From: Mucilaginibacter pineti
Lineage (GTDB): Bacteria > Bacteroidota > Bacteroidia > Sphingobacteriales > Sphingobacteriaceae
Direction of reading: 5' to 3'
NCBI RefSeq assembly: GCF_900101875.1
Contig: NZ_FNAI01000010.1
Coordinates: 186,001 to 250,000, forward strand
Length of the DNA: 64,000 bases
The position numbers were made by a program, and so were the translations under genes. The notes under the pieces are model-generated. The model searched no databases. It was not told where the DNA came from and was given only the letters and a program-made list of their open reading frames with translations. Below, piece after piece: positions 17,394 through 25,283 of this stretch. Positions within the stretch are counted from its first letter, which is position 1, and every line of letters starts with the position of its first letter.

Positions 17394-17425
17394 GGACCCC
17401 AATTTAAGATTTTAAATTGGGGTCC
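17394..17425. repeat. Perfect 14-bp inverted repeat upstream of the integrase
   Basis: Arms 17394-17407 and 17412-17425 are exact reverse complements with a 4-nt loop. It lies between the integrase start and the tRNA-Lys gene. Its AGGACCCCAA also occurs inside the tRNA (17566-17575 region). Possible roles are an integrase arm site, an operator or an RNA hairpin in the integrase leader. Confidence 0.75.
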
Positions 17426-17515
17426 CGAATGGGGTCCCATATGATATGGTTTACCTTGATTTACTTTGACCTTCTTTTTTGTGAAAAGTGCTGATTACTA
17501 AGCGATTTAAACAAA

Positions 17516-17539
17516 AAAAGCGCACCTAAGTGCGCTTTT
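17516..17539 (-). terminator. Intrinsic terminator of tRNA-Lys
   Basis: A 10-bp perfect stem (17516-17525 with 17530-17539, loop of 4), followed on the minus strand by a run of seven T. It lies 4 nt beyond the tRNA 3' end, so it ends tRNA-Lys transcription and insulates the integrase from it. Confidence 0.85.
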
Positions 17540-17542
17540 CAG

Positions 17543-17562
17543 TGATCCCGCTGGGATTCGAA
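17543..17562. other. Predicted ICE attachment site (tRNA-Lys 3' end)
   Basis: Tyrosine integrases of ICEs commonly recombine in the 3' part of a tRNA, and the integrase gene lies directly beside it here. The second copy of the repeat would be at the far left end outside this window, so the core length cannot be read. Confidence 0.4.
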
Positions 17563-17615
17563 CCCAGGACCCCAACATTAAAAGTGTTATGCTCTACCAG
17601 CTGAGCTACGGAATC
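17543..17615 (-). tRNA. tRNA-Lys (anticodon UUU)
   Basis: On the minus strand the sequence folds into a normal 73-nt cloverleaf: acceptor GATTCCG (17615-17609) with CGGGATC (17550-17544) and one G-U pair, anticodon loop CTTTTAA giving UUU, T arm with GGTTCGAATCC, discriminator A at 17543, CCA not encoded. Its 3' end points to the integrase, so it is the probable integration target of the ICE. Confidence 0.95.
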
Positions 17616-17663
17616 AAACTTTTAACTTTTTCGGTAGTGTTACCGCTTCCGTTTAAAGTGGTG

Positions 17664-17671
17664 CAAATATA
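17664..17671 (-). promoter_or_regulatory. Promoter -7 box of tRNA-Lys
   Basis: Minus-strand TATATTTG fits the Bacteroidota consensus TAnnTTTG exactly and lies about 50 bp upstream of the tRNA; a TTG about 20 nt further upstream (near 17692) fits the -33 element. Confidence 0.65.
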
Positions 17672-17748
17672 GAAGTATTTAGAATACAGTGCAAGTCCTT
17701 TTTGTAATTAATTGTAAAGTATTTGTTAAGGCATTAATTGCCAATAAA

Positions 17749-18762
17749 CTACATTTTAAAAGTTCCTATTTTGCCTTTATCTCCAGCCAATAAAATCAGT
17801 TTTCCGTATTTTGCTTTGCGGCAAACGTTAAAACTCGTGTTATCTATTTTTTTCCATGAACTACCTAATTCATTTGATATGCTACTGCCTGATGTACCAG
17901 TTGATAAATATATTCTGTCCCAAACTCGCTCAACACATGATTGAAACCCGGTTGCACCAGCCTGCAAGACTTGGTATTGCGCGCTTTTTTTGTCGTACCG
18001 GCAAATTACCGAGTCTGTTAACTTATTTTTAGCGTAGTTGCCCCCAACGGCTACTAACATATCATCTGATATGGAGAAGGCGCCTTTACTGTTCGCTGCT
18101 TGTGCAATAGGTAAGCTTTTTGCTTGCCATTGTGCTTTGTCGTAATTACATAATTGTAACAAACGAGCCACTGTACCGCCGCTCGTTATAATAATCCCCA
18201 GATCTTTGTTTACTCTCAAGCAGGTGCCACTTGCTGCAAATGCCGCTTCGCCGGGTAGTGCTTCTGGTGTATTTTGCATTTCAGCCCAAGTTTCACCACC
18301 ATCTTTGGTTTCCATCAGTAGAAACTTGTTTTTTATAGGGTCACCTAAAATATACCCGTGTTTAGGATCAATAAAGTCCATGGCATCGAGAAAATACGCG
18401 CTATCAGCCTTATTGAATTTTTCCTGCCAGGTTTTACCGCCATCAATAGTTTTTAAAATCAGCGCTGGTGTTCCTGAACTCATAATTATAGCCTCCTTGT
18501 TGGAAAATGCTTCAATATCCCTGAAATCAGCTTGCTCATAATTTTTTATCTGTTGCCAGTCCCAGGTTTTTCCTCCATCGTTAGTTATGGCAATGTAGCC
18601 TTTACTACCGCTTATCCAGGCGGTTTTGTCGTTTACTACAGATAACCCGCGTATGCTTGTGGGTTTATCTTGTTGTATTATAGTTATTTTTTGGGCTTTT
18701 GAATTTGAATAGGTAAGCGAATAACAAAGGGTAATAAAGGCAATACGGATGCTGATTTTCAT
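17749..18762 (-). CDS. BNR/Asp-box repeat (Ycf48-like) secreted protein
   Basis: A 337-residue protein from the ATG at 18762 (the longer reading to 18786 lacks the clean signal start). Signal peptide MKISIRIAFITLCYSL to about residue 22 (SKAQ). At least three Asp-box motifs are visible: ITNDGGKTWDW, KTIDGGKTWQE and ETKDGGETWAE, spaced about 45 residues, giving a beta-propeller. Such proteins are often annotated as oxidoreductase or photosystem stability-like without proof. Probably periplasmic. It lies between tRNA genes, outside both mobile elements. Confidence 0.8.
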   Translation of the reverse strand: MKISIRIAFITLCYSLTYSNSKAQKITIIQQDKPTSIRGLSVVNDKTAWISGSKGYIAITNDGGKTWDWQQIKNYEQADFRDIEAFSNKEAIIMSSGTPALILKTIDGGKTWQEKFNKADSAYFLDAMDFIDPKHGYILGDPIKNKFLLMETKDGGETWAEMQNTPEALPGEAAFAASGTCLRVNKDLGIIITSGGTVARLLQLCNYDKAQWQAKSLPIAQAANSKGAFSISDDMLVAVGGNYAKNKLTDSVICRYDKKSAQYQVLQAGATGFQSCVERVWDRIYLSTGTSGSSISNELGSSWKKIDNTSFNVCRKAKYGKLILLAGDKGKIGTFKM

Positions 18763-18868
18763 ATAGTTAAGATCAATTGATGTCAATCTCTAAATTAATC
18801 ATCCTGCAACAAGTAACAAGTTACTTTCAATTTTTTTATTAATTAGATTGCAATTTGGTGTAAACGAT

Positions 18869-18876
18869 TATATTTG
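18869..18876 (+). promoter_or_regulatory. Promoter -7 box of tRNA-Leu(CAG)
   Basis: TATATTTG matches TAnnTTTG exactly, about 79 bp upstream of the tRNA-Leu gene, with TTG at 18848-18850 as a -33 candidate. Probably serves both tRNA-Leu genes. Confidence 0.55.
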
Positions 18877-18954
18877 CACGCTTGTTAAGCAAATACGGTC
18901 ATTTTTAAGTTAAAGTTTATAAGAACAGTCTGCTTAAATGGTATCGGAAAATAA

Positions 18955-19038
18955 GCCCGGATGGCGAAATTGGTAAACGTTGCGGTCTCAGAAGCCGTTG
19001 AGAATTGTCTCTTGAGAGTTCGAGTCTCTCTTCGGGCA
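18955..19038 (+). tRNA. tRNA-Leu (anticodon CAG)
   Basis: An 84-nt class II tRNA with a long variable arm. Acceptor GCCCGGA pairs with TTCGGGC (19031-19037, two U-mismatch/wobble positions). Anticodon loop CTCAGAA gives CAG, reading CUG. T loop GTTCGAGTC. CCA not encoded. Confidence 0.92.
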
Positions 19039-19055
19039 CGCCTAAAACAAAGTTT

Positions 19056-19100
19056 AACCTTAAATCATTAACCGAAATATTGAGCTGATGATTTAAGGTT
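19056..19100. repeat. 13-bp inverted repeat between the tRNA-Leu genes
   Basis: Arms 19056-19068 and 19088-19100 are exact reverse complements with a 19-nt loop. It is AT-rich without a T-run, so it may be a processing hairpin in a tRNA-Leu cotranscript. Confidence 0.65.
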
Positions 19101-19114
19101 TAGGCTTTAAAAAT

Positions 19115-19198
19115 GCCCAGGTGGCGAAATTGGTAGACGCACCATCTTGAGGGGGTGGCATTCGTAAGGATGTGGCGGTTCGAATCCGCTCCTGGGCA
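19115..19198 (+). tRNA. tRNA-Leu (anticodon GAG)
   Basis: An 84-nt class II tRNA. Acceptor GCCCAGG pairs perfectly with CCTGGGC (19191-19197). Anticodon loop TTGAGGG gives GAG, reading CUC/CUU. T loop GGTTCGAATCC is canonical. The phage structural cluster begins about 50 bp beyond its 3' end; no second copy of the tRNA end is seen on the other side of the cluster. Confidence 0.93.
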
Positions 19199-19204
19199 CA
19201 CCCA

Positions 19205-19241
19205 ATAAAGTTTTAAACTCTAAAGGAATTTAAACTTTTTT
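19205..19241. terminator. Probable bidirectional terminator
   Basis: An AT-rich imperfect inverted repeat (AAAGTTTTAAAC with TTTAAACTTTTT around an 8-9 nt loop), ending in a T-run on the plus strand and an A-run on the left. It lies between the convergent tRNA-Leu and phage genes. Confidence 0.5.
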
Positions 19242-19249
19242 AATCAGCA

Positions 19250-19498
19250 CTATTTTTTGATCTCTTTAAGTTGATTCACTTCCTGTTGTAATAAGGCAAC
19301 CTGACTTTCCAGCATCTTTAAACGAACCTCATTTACCCGCGTAGTGGTTTCTGTATTGGATTTAACTTCAGATATATCGCTTTTTAATGCGAAATAAGAC
19401 GTCATTACCGATATAACAATACCCGCGGTACTAACTATAGTAACGATCATGTTTTTAATGGTGATGCCACGTAATTGAGTATGTTCTATGCCTGTCAT
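19250..19498 (-). CDS. Small membrane protein with coiled coil, lysis cassette
   Basis: An 82-residue protein with one membrane helix (about 15-38, MIVTIVSTAGIVISVMTSYF) and a C-terminal coiled coil (RLKMLESQVALLQQEVNQL). It overlaps the endolysin gene by 4 bp, so it is cotranslated with it. Membrane-anchored coiled-coil proteins at this place in phages are often lysis accessories or spanin-like; the exact role is not shown. Confidence 0.65.
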   Translation of the reverse strand: MTGIEHTQLRGITIKNMIVTIVSTAGIVISVMTSYFALKSDISEVKSNTETTTRVNEVRLKMLESQVALLQQEVNQLKEIKK

Positions 19499-19959
19499 AA
19501 CGAGTCGTATTTTTTCAGATTATTTTCGCTAATTATATCAATCAGCTTTTTAGCATAAGCAGGATCTGTTGCGTAGCCGGCCTTATACAATGTGTTAGCT
19601 TGATCCTCGGCTGTATCACACTTAAAGATGCCCGCTGTACGGTAAACTTTTACAGTTTGAAATAATTTAATATGGTCGGCAAAGCAAGATTGGATATCTG
19701 AATAAATTCTGAATGCCTGTTTGTTCACAATAAGTTTATGATTAACATATTCTTTGGTATTCATGTTGACAATTTGCCCTTGCCAGCTACTACCCGCCTT
19801 AATACCGAAGTAGTTGTGATACTTGGCGGATAGCAACGACAAACCATTATTACTTTCCAGACAAGCCTGTGCTATAACAACCGAGGGAAAAATGCCTGTA
19901 TTAACGCATGTGTGTATTACCCCATCTTTGATTTTTGAAATGAAAACTGACCTAAGCAT
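19495..19959 (-). CDS. Phage endolysin, glucosaminidase/FlgJ-type
   Basis: A 154-residue peptidoglycan hydrolase. Residues 15-150 follow the N-acetylglucosaminidase/FlgJ pattern: a helix with SVVIAQACLESNNGLS (putative catalytic Glu in LES), then NYFGIKAG, an aromatic FRIYSD with DHIKLFQ, and YKAGYATDPAYAKKLIDII. There is no signal peptide, which fits dependence on the holin encoded just upstream (1 bp overlap). It would degrade host peptidoglycan for lysis. Confidence 0.85.
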   Translation of the reverse strand: MLRSVFISKIKDGVIHTCVNTGIFPSVVIAQACLESNNGLSLLSAKYHNYFGIKAGSSWQGQIVNMNTKEYVNHKLIVNKQAFRIYSDIQSCFADHIKLFQTVKVYRTAGIFKCDTAEDQANTLYKAGYATDPAYAKKLIDIISENNLKKYDSL

Positions 19960-20186
19960 TATTGTATTGATATCACTGCTTGAGCAGGTGTGAAAAATTG
20001 CTTACCGAGATAAGCCATACCCGCTGCAACAGCTGTATGCCAGATTGAGGTATAGTCAAAAGTAAACTGGCCCTTTTCAACCGATTCAGCGACCAATGCA
20101 AATACGGCACTCGCCACGGTAACGATAAGTCCTTTAAAAAAGTCCTGAGTATTTAGACTCAAAAACCTTGATGTTATTTTTTGCAT
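19959..20186 (-). CDS. Putative holin
   Basis: A 75-residue protein with two hydrophobic segments (about 18-34 GLIVTVASAVFALVAES and 48-63 WHTAVAAGMAYLGKQFF), directly upstream of the endolysin. Small size, two helices and location are typical of a holin, which forms membrane lesions to release endolysin. Identification is by context; no family motif is recognised. Confidence 0.65.
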   Translation of the reverse strand: MQKITSRFLSLNTQDFFKGLIVTVASAVFALVAESVEKGQFTFDYTSIWHTAVAAGMAYLGKQFFTPAQAVISIQ

Positions 20187-20190
20187 GGTA

Positions 20191-20523
20191 TTATTTTTTA
20201 AGAGTATCTAATTTGGGTTTTGGCTCAACTTGCTTGCCGATCAGTAAACCGAGCTTGCTGATAGATTTTTGTGCCTCGTTTGCCTGGTAAGCTGTCATGT
20301 CTGGTGATCGGGTTAGTAATTGTTGGGCAATCTGAAACGCATCAGACAACGCTTTTATTTGTGTATTGTTAAGAGTTATCATGTGAAGACTATCTGGAAT
20401 GGTGGCAGACTTTACTATGCTAATCGCTTTGTTTTTTTCTGCGGGTTTTGGTTGTACGACTGTCTGTGCGAATGATACGACATTAAAGAGTGCGAATGCA
20501 ATGATTAAGATTATTTTTTTCAT
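20191..20523 (-). CDS. Small secreted protein of the lysis/fibre region
   Basis: A 110-residue protein with a clear signal peptide (KKIILIIAFALFNVVSFAQ). The mature part is helical (LNNTQIKALSDAFQIAQQLL) with a Lys/Pro-rich tail and no lipobox. It lies 4 bp upstream of the holin gene and 7 bp after the fibre gene. A periplasmic lysis helper or fibre-associated protein is possible. Unrecognised family. Confidence 0.6.
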   Translation of the reverse strand: MKKIILIIAFALFNVVSFAQTVVQPKPAEKNKAISIVKSATIPDSLHMITLNNTQIKALSDAFQIAQQLLTRSPDMTAYQANEAQKSISKLGLLIGKQVEPKPKLDTLKK

Positions 20524-20530
20524 GATGATT

Positions 20531-23500
20531 TTATTTAATTAAGGTATATTTAGCTGTTGCCGTACCTGTAACTGGTGCGGTTACATAGTTTACGGTAAAG
20601 CCGGTTGATGTTAATGACGTGATATACCAGCCACTTGCACCAATAGCGGAAGATGGCATCCATGATACCGCTATTGGCGTAAAGCCGGGTGAAGTGTAGG
20701 TTACGTTAAAGCTGGTTGTACTGCCATTAGTGGTAAAGCTGGCCGAACCTGGTGCAAATGTCAGGTATTGAGAAGTTATGGCGGTAGCATTCCATATACC
20801 TGCAGTCAGGGTACCCACTACGGTAGGGGTGCTAAGATTTGCTAACCTTGAAGATGTTTTGAAAAACAGGTCGGCACCAGTTGAATAAGTATCACCTGTA
20901 CCCGAAGTGGTAGGGGCGATAATGGTTCCAAGCCTGACGGGGGCATTGTTGAACTGAGCGATAATTGAAGCGCTACTCGTATACCCTAATGAAGCAACAG
21001 TAAAGGTAATCCCAGGTAATGATGCTATCGTAAAAGTGTCTCCTATTGCATAACCTATGCCCGCAACTACCATTGTTACTATAGTAGCTGAGTTACTCAC
21101 AGTTGTAACTGTATAGGTAGCACCCGAACCAGTACCAGTTAGTGTAACAGTTGCCTGGGCTGTAACAGTTCCATCAGCTGCGGTTGTTGTACCTGAAGCA
21201 GTTGAAGTTAATGCACCAGTACCTGCTACAAATGTATCCTGAAACACATTAGCAACGATAGTTTGGTTATTTGCAGTTGGAGCGTGTATTAATGATGTCG
21301 AAATCGAACGACCGGTTGTTCCTGCAGTTGCTGTTCCCTGAGTCTGAAATTTAGCTCCACCATCTGATAGTGTTTCAGCATTAAAACCTGCTATTATATT
21401 ACCTAGCCTTGTAAAGGCAACCTTATTTGTAACAGGTTGTTGTGTTGATGAGCCCGTTACATTATCTGGTGTTCCAATATAAACGCTTCCTTTATTACCA
21501 TTTGGTCCTCTACCTGATCCTGCCTGTATAAAGATGCTACCGCCACTCGTATTGGCAGCTGTTGAAGCAGTACCGCTAATTGTATAATCTGTCGGCAATG
21601 CAGCGGTTCGACCTTTACCAAAATAAACAGCGTTTACAGGATATAGGGTACTACCAGCCGTCATTATATTACTAACTGATTCATTGTTACCAGCCCCCCG
21701 GCCTATATTTATCGAGTTAGATTGCGTATTAGAACCAGTGGCTGTTATATCGCCTATATTGGTATTTCCGTCGCCGGTTAAATTGGGACTTGATCCTGAG
21801 CCAAATATGGCATGGTGTGTACCTTTTCCATTTTGAAAAGAAAACGAGCCGGTGATGGTTGAATAATCTAATCCTGTTGCAAATTGGGAGGCTCCAAAAC
21901 CGATGTTAACTACTCCTTGTTTATTACCAACGCCCCCAAGCCCCGACGATCCAATTGAGGTTACATTAGTTAGTGTATCATTAAAGCCGTCACCTCTAGA
22001 TGCTGAACCACCGTTAGCATGTCCCATAATCACAGTTTCAACAAGCTTCGAGGCTGAATTTGCGCTATGTGTGCCTATAATAGTTGAACCCAATGCGGAG
22101 GTGGCCTGAGTTGCTGCCTTTTGTCCGAAGCCCTCATTGTTTTGGTTTGCACCGCCTTCCAAGTTAATGCCAGGTAATCTTGAAAAAACATTTGTACCGA
22201 AAGCTGATATTATGCCATCTTCAATACCATTACCCGTTCCTGTATATTGCCCCAATGTATTAGACCCCATGGCGGTTATTTCTCGCGCAGTAGTTAGTTT
22301 TGGAGCTGTACCCGCTCCTATAACTGTATTCCCATCGTTTCTATATGTAACATCACTTATATACTTAGACCTGAAAAATATATTGTTATGACCGCCTGGC
22401 GATGAGGGGGCTATAATGCCTCCAAATAAGTTTGTGCTATCGGGTGAGGTTCTGAAACGGGTTGTGTCTACCTTGGCGTTGATAGCTGTTTTTCGGGCAA
22501 ATACTACTGTATCGCCAACAGGCAAAGTCCCACCAGAACCCCCAACAAGGGCAATAGTACCGCTTGTATCGGGTAAATTCCAAGTTCTATTATCAGTTAA
22601 GGTAGGGGGATACAATTTACCCTGTTTATTATTGTTAGTAAATTGCCAATAATCTTTAAAAACAGAACTTATTACTGATGGTGTTCCTTCATCTGTAATA
22701 GATAGAGAATTAGCACCCATATAAAGATAGCTATTGCCACTTGGGTTAGATATAGTTACAGCTGTAGAATTATTAGTTTTAGGTATACTAACGGGCATGA
22801 AAAATTCTATCCCCGGATTATCGGCAAAAGGATTTAAATCATTCAATGAAGCTATTTGCGTTCCGGTGATACCTGATATTTGTAAACCGTTCCGCGCACC
22901 TAAGTGTAAAGCCAAGTTTTCGGGCGCGTCCCCTCTAATATAACCATTTTGAAAATTTATAACTCCAAATAATTGAGGCTGAGCTGTAAAGTTATTTGAG
23001 CCAGTATAAATATTATTTCCAGTAAGTATTTGTTTTTTTAAACTATCTGCATAATGGTTTGATTGCGCCGCCGTAGGTACATCGCCAGTTTTTAAATACC
23101 GAATTCCAAACTTATCGTAGATGTTATTGTTTTTAAATTGGGTTGTATTGGCTCCTCCATTTGTAGCTATATTTAATGAGGTATCATTGCTTTGATATAT
23201 TGTAGATTGGCTAAATGTATCGGGACTATAAAAATGCGCGACTACTCCATTCGTTAGCTGCAATCCATTACCACCAGGAATACCTATATCTAAATTCCCA
23301 TATTGCCCGTAGGTTGAATTGATTTGGGCTGCGTTTACAATATTGAATGTTTGCGTACCATTATATGTATTATTACTATGAGTTACCCAATATCTTGTCG
23401 CTAATAGCGCAACGCTATCCATCTTTGATAGAAACTTAAATTGCAGATCATGATAACGGGGAATTCGTTCAAACCGGGGTATGCCACCACTATAACCTAA

Positions 23501-23659
23501 ACTTGTATATAATTCCCTGGTTGTAGTATCATTCTGATTTTTCCAAATTAAAATGTTAGACAATGGATTCGTTGCATTAGTGGGTTGTTGGTCTGATTGT
23601 GCACTTACATTGAAACTTGTGAGCATAATCAGTAGTAGAAAATAGTGTATTTTTCTCAT
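20531..23659 (-). CDS. Large tail-fibre-like protein with signal peptide
   Basis: A 1042-residue protein. The N-terminus is a bona fide signal peptide (RKIHYFLLLIMLTSFNVSAQ), unusual for a virion protein. The body is a low-complexity Gly/Ser/Thr/Asn-rich beta-structure with many short INxG- and GSGT-like repeats, and the far C-terminus (about 900-1042) has beta-sandwich-like strands ending in KYTLIK. Similar modular proteins in Bacteroidota prophages are called tail fibres or spikes. It overlaps the next gene upstream by 4 bp. Either receptor-binding or, given the signal peptide, a cell-surface adhesin. Confidence 0.65.
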   Translation of the reverse strand: MRKIHYFLLLIMLTSFNVSAQSDQQPTNATNPLSNILIWKNQNDTTTRELYTSLGYSGGIPRFERIPRYHDLQFKFLSKMDSVALLATRYWVTHSNNTYNGTQTFNIVNAAQINSTYGQYGNLDIGIPGGNGLQLTNGVVAHFYSPDTFSQSTIYQSNDTSLNIATNGGANTTQFKNNNIYDKFGIRYLKTGDVPTAAQSNHYADSLKKQILTGNNIYTGSNNFTAQPQLFGVINFQNGYIRGDAPENLALHLGARNGLQISGITGTQIASLNDLNPFADNPGIEFFMPVSIPKTNNSTAVTISNPSGNSYLYMGANSLSITDEGTPSVISSVFKDYWQFTNNNKQGKLYPPTLTDNRTWNLPDTSGTIALVGGSGGTLPVGDTVVFARKTAINAKVDTTRFRTSPDSTNLFGGIIAPSSPGGHNNIFFRSKYISDVTYRNDGNTVIGAGTAPKLTTAREITAMGSNTLGQYTGTGNGIEDGIISAFGTNVFSRLPGINLEGGANQNNEGFGQKAATQATSALGSTIIGTHSANSASKLVETVIMGHANGGSASRGDGFNDTLTNVTSIGSSGLGGVGNKQGVVNIGFGASQFATGLDYSTITGSFSFQNGKGTHHAIFGSGSSPNLTGDGNTNIGDITATGSNTQSNSINIGRGAGNNESVSNIMTAGSTLYPVNAVYFGKGRTAALPTDYTISGTASTAANTSGGSIFIQAGSGRGPNGNKGSVYIGTPDNVTGSSTQQPVTNKVAFTRLGNIIAGFNAETLSDGGAKFQTQGTATAGTTGRSISTSLIHAPTANNQTIVANVFQDTFVAGTGALTSTASGTTTAADGTVTAQATVTLTGTGSGATYTVTTVSNSATIVTMVVAGIGYAIGDTFTIASLPGITFTVASLGYTSSASIIAQFNNAPVRLGTIIAPTTSGTGDTYSTGADLFFKTSSRLANLSTPTVVGTLTAGIWNATAITSQYLTFAPGSASFTTNGSTTSFNVTYTSPGFTPIAVSWMPSSAIGASGWYITSLTSTGFTVNYVTAPVTGTATAKYTLIK

Positions 23660-24576
23660 GTTGAAATTTTAATTAAATAGGAATTTGTCAATACCGCTCC
23701 ACTGCCTGTATCTATACTTATTCTGCTTAATAATGTGTTATCCGGCGAGTCAGAATAATATCTTATCGGTCTGATATCATTTCTGTCAATTTCAGCGAGA
23801 TTACCAACACCGTCGTCAGTTAATTTTTCAGTTATTATTATGGATGGCCTGTTTCCCAAATCCGAAGCATAATTATTCTGGTAATTATCAATGACTATTG
23901 GATTTGCAGAACCCGTGGTAAAAGGTAGTATTACAGACTCAGAGGGAAGATTATATAATGAAAACCCCAAGGGCCATACTCCCGCCGCCTTGGGGCCAAA
24001 GAAGTAGTAATTGGCTATATTAATATAATAGTCACCATCGCTGCCGGTATAAAGATTTGATGGGTTGCCTGTACCGCTAAGTATGGTCTTACCATTAACG
24101 CCTGCGGGGCCGGTCGCCCCTGTTGATCCTGTTGCCCCTGCTGGACCTGTTTGCATAGAGAATGCCTGGTTCCATACGCCGTCTGATTTTTTATAGAAAA
24201 CCCCACTCAGGGTATTTATATAAGTGTCGTTGTTTTTACCGGTAGCACTTTCTGGTATGCTTATGCCATATAAAACTGTTCCATCCGCTATGCCAGCTGA
24301 AGGGGTATAAACCACTATCCATGTACCATTTACTTTTTGGGCGAAGTACCCGTTGATGATATTAACGAATACATCACCATTTTTTCCGGTAAGGTTTTGT
24401 GGTATCGTATCACCAAAAAATAAATTGGCACCCACAGTTAGCTCCGACCCGATAAATTGGAGTAATGTGTTAAAACTAAATTGGTAATCGGTACCTGTTT
24501 TAACTAAAACGCCACTATCATTTGCGCCGATGGTAGATACTAATGGCAATTCGCTTATTTTTTTGTCGTTTGCCAT
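23656..24576 (-). CDS. Tail-fibre/collagen-like repeat protein
   Basis: A 306-residue protein. It begins like Bacteroidota phage fibres (ISELPLVSTIGANDSGVLVKTG, residues 6-27), contains three copies of a roughly 45-residue repeat (GKNGDVFVNIINGYFAQKVNGTW, then GKNNDTYINTLSGVFYKK, then GSDGDYYINIANYYFF), and a short collagen-like stretch (GPAGATGSTGATGPAG, about 145-160) that should trimerise. Probably a trimeric fibre or connector to the larger fibre encoded next. No chaperone domain is visible. Confidence 0.75.
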   Translation of the reverse strand: MANDKKISELPLVSTIGANDSGVLVKTGTDYQFSFNTLLQFIGSELTVGANLFFGDTIPQNLTGKNGDVFVNIINGYFAQKVNGTWIVVYTPSAGIADGTVLYGISIPESATGKNNDTYINTLSGVFYKKSDGVWNQAFSMQTGPAGATGSTGATGPAGVNGKTILSGTGNPSNLYTGSDGDYYINIANYYFFGPKAAGVWPLGFSLYNLPSESVILPFTTGSANPIVIDNYQNNYASDLGNRPSIIITEKLTDDGVGNLAEIDRNDIRPIRYYSDSPDNTLLSRISIDTGSGAVLTNSYLIKIST

Positions 24577-25190
24577 TAGTTTAAGAATTCGGTTATAGGT
24601 AAGTTGTAATTGTTGTAACTGCCGGGATAGTTGAAGTCGTTTTTATCAATCCCACGTATACGCGGACCGGGTTGCCTGCTACTTTTATTTTTATCGTTGT
24701 ATCTCCACAGCGGGAAATCAGTTTTATTATCCAACAAGAATTTCTCAACGTCGTTAGCGTGAGCGTTGGCTATACTTCGCTGCTGTTGTACCAGTTTTAT
24801 AATTTCTGGTGATGAAAGCGCGTCACCATTATCGTGGTGTTTGATTACCGGGCCGGTTGCCGTGTAATGTATGGCATCGTTTTCAATGAAACGGGCAAAA
24901 GTGAAGTATACCATTGTAGGTGCCAGACCTTCGTATAAAACAATATGCCCAAACTGGTCAAGATACTCACTGCCATTAATTAAGTCTTTGTACGGCTGGG
25001 AGGCATCATCTTTTAATGTGCCGTCTTCATTAAAGTGCGTTAAAAGGTCATAGTATAAAGCATGTCCTAAAAAGGGTTTCAGGTCCAGTTCCTGCGCTTT
25101 TTTAATAAAGATATTTAGTCGCTCGGGTTTAATATTTATAGCAATATCTTCGTACTGCTGAAAAGTGGTTTGATTTATCAGATAGATCAT
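24576..25190 (-). CDS. Head-tail connector-like phage protein
   Basis: A 204-residue protein from the ATG at 25190; an extra five codons upstream are possible. It is helix-rich, with motifs IKPERLNIFIKKAQELDLKPFLGHALYYDLL near the N-terminus, an LNGSEYL-type middle and YTATGPVIKHHDNGDALS. This shape is typical of the Bacteroidota phage head-completion/adaptor family that follows the portal gene. It overlaps the fibre gene by 1 bp. The function is inferred from family resemblance and neighbours. Confidence 0.6.
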   Translation of the reverse strand: MIYLINQTTFQQYEDIAINIKPERLNIFIKKAQELDLKPFLGHALYYDLLTHFNEDGTLKDDASQPYKDLINGSEYLDQFGHIVLYEGLAPTMVYFTFARFIENDAIHYTATGPVIKHHDNGDALSSPEIIKLVQQQRSIANAHANDVEKFLLDNKTDFPLWRYNDKNKSSRQPGPRIRGIDKNDFNYPGSYNNYNLPITEFLN

Positions 25191-25283
25191 AGCATGGCCT
25201 CCCAACCCGCCGGGAGGCGGGGCATTTTAATTTGTTTTTTCATGATTTTAATAATTAAGGTTTAACACTGCCCCGATTGGAGG

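Larger units (their letters stand above)
1..17543. mobile_element. Right end of an integrative conjugative element inserted at tRNA-Lys
   Basis: A CTnDOT-type transfer operon (TraF to TraN), an excisionase-like HTH gene and a tyrosine integrase lie in one block that ends against the 3' end of a tRNA-Lys gene. This is the standard arrangement of a Bacteroidota ICE next to its attachment site. The left end, with relaxase, coupling protein and the other att copy, lies outside the window. The cargo in view is a reverse transcriptase with a structured upstream RNA. The exact right boundary is inferred from the tRNA 3' end and not from a visible direct repeat. Confidence 0.8.

Noticed and set aside
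19115..19198. tRNA-Leu(GAG) as the attachment site of the phage cluster
   Set aside because: No copy of the tRNA 3' end is found at the other side (45-46 kb), and no integrase is present.
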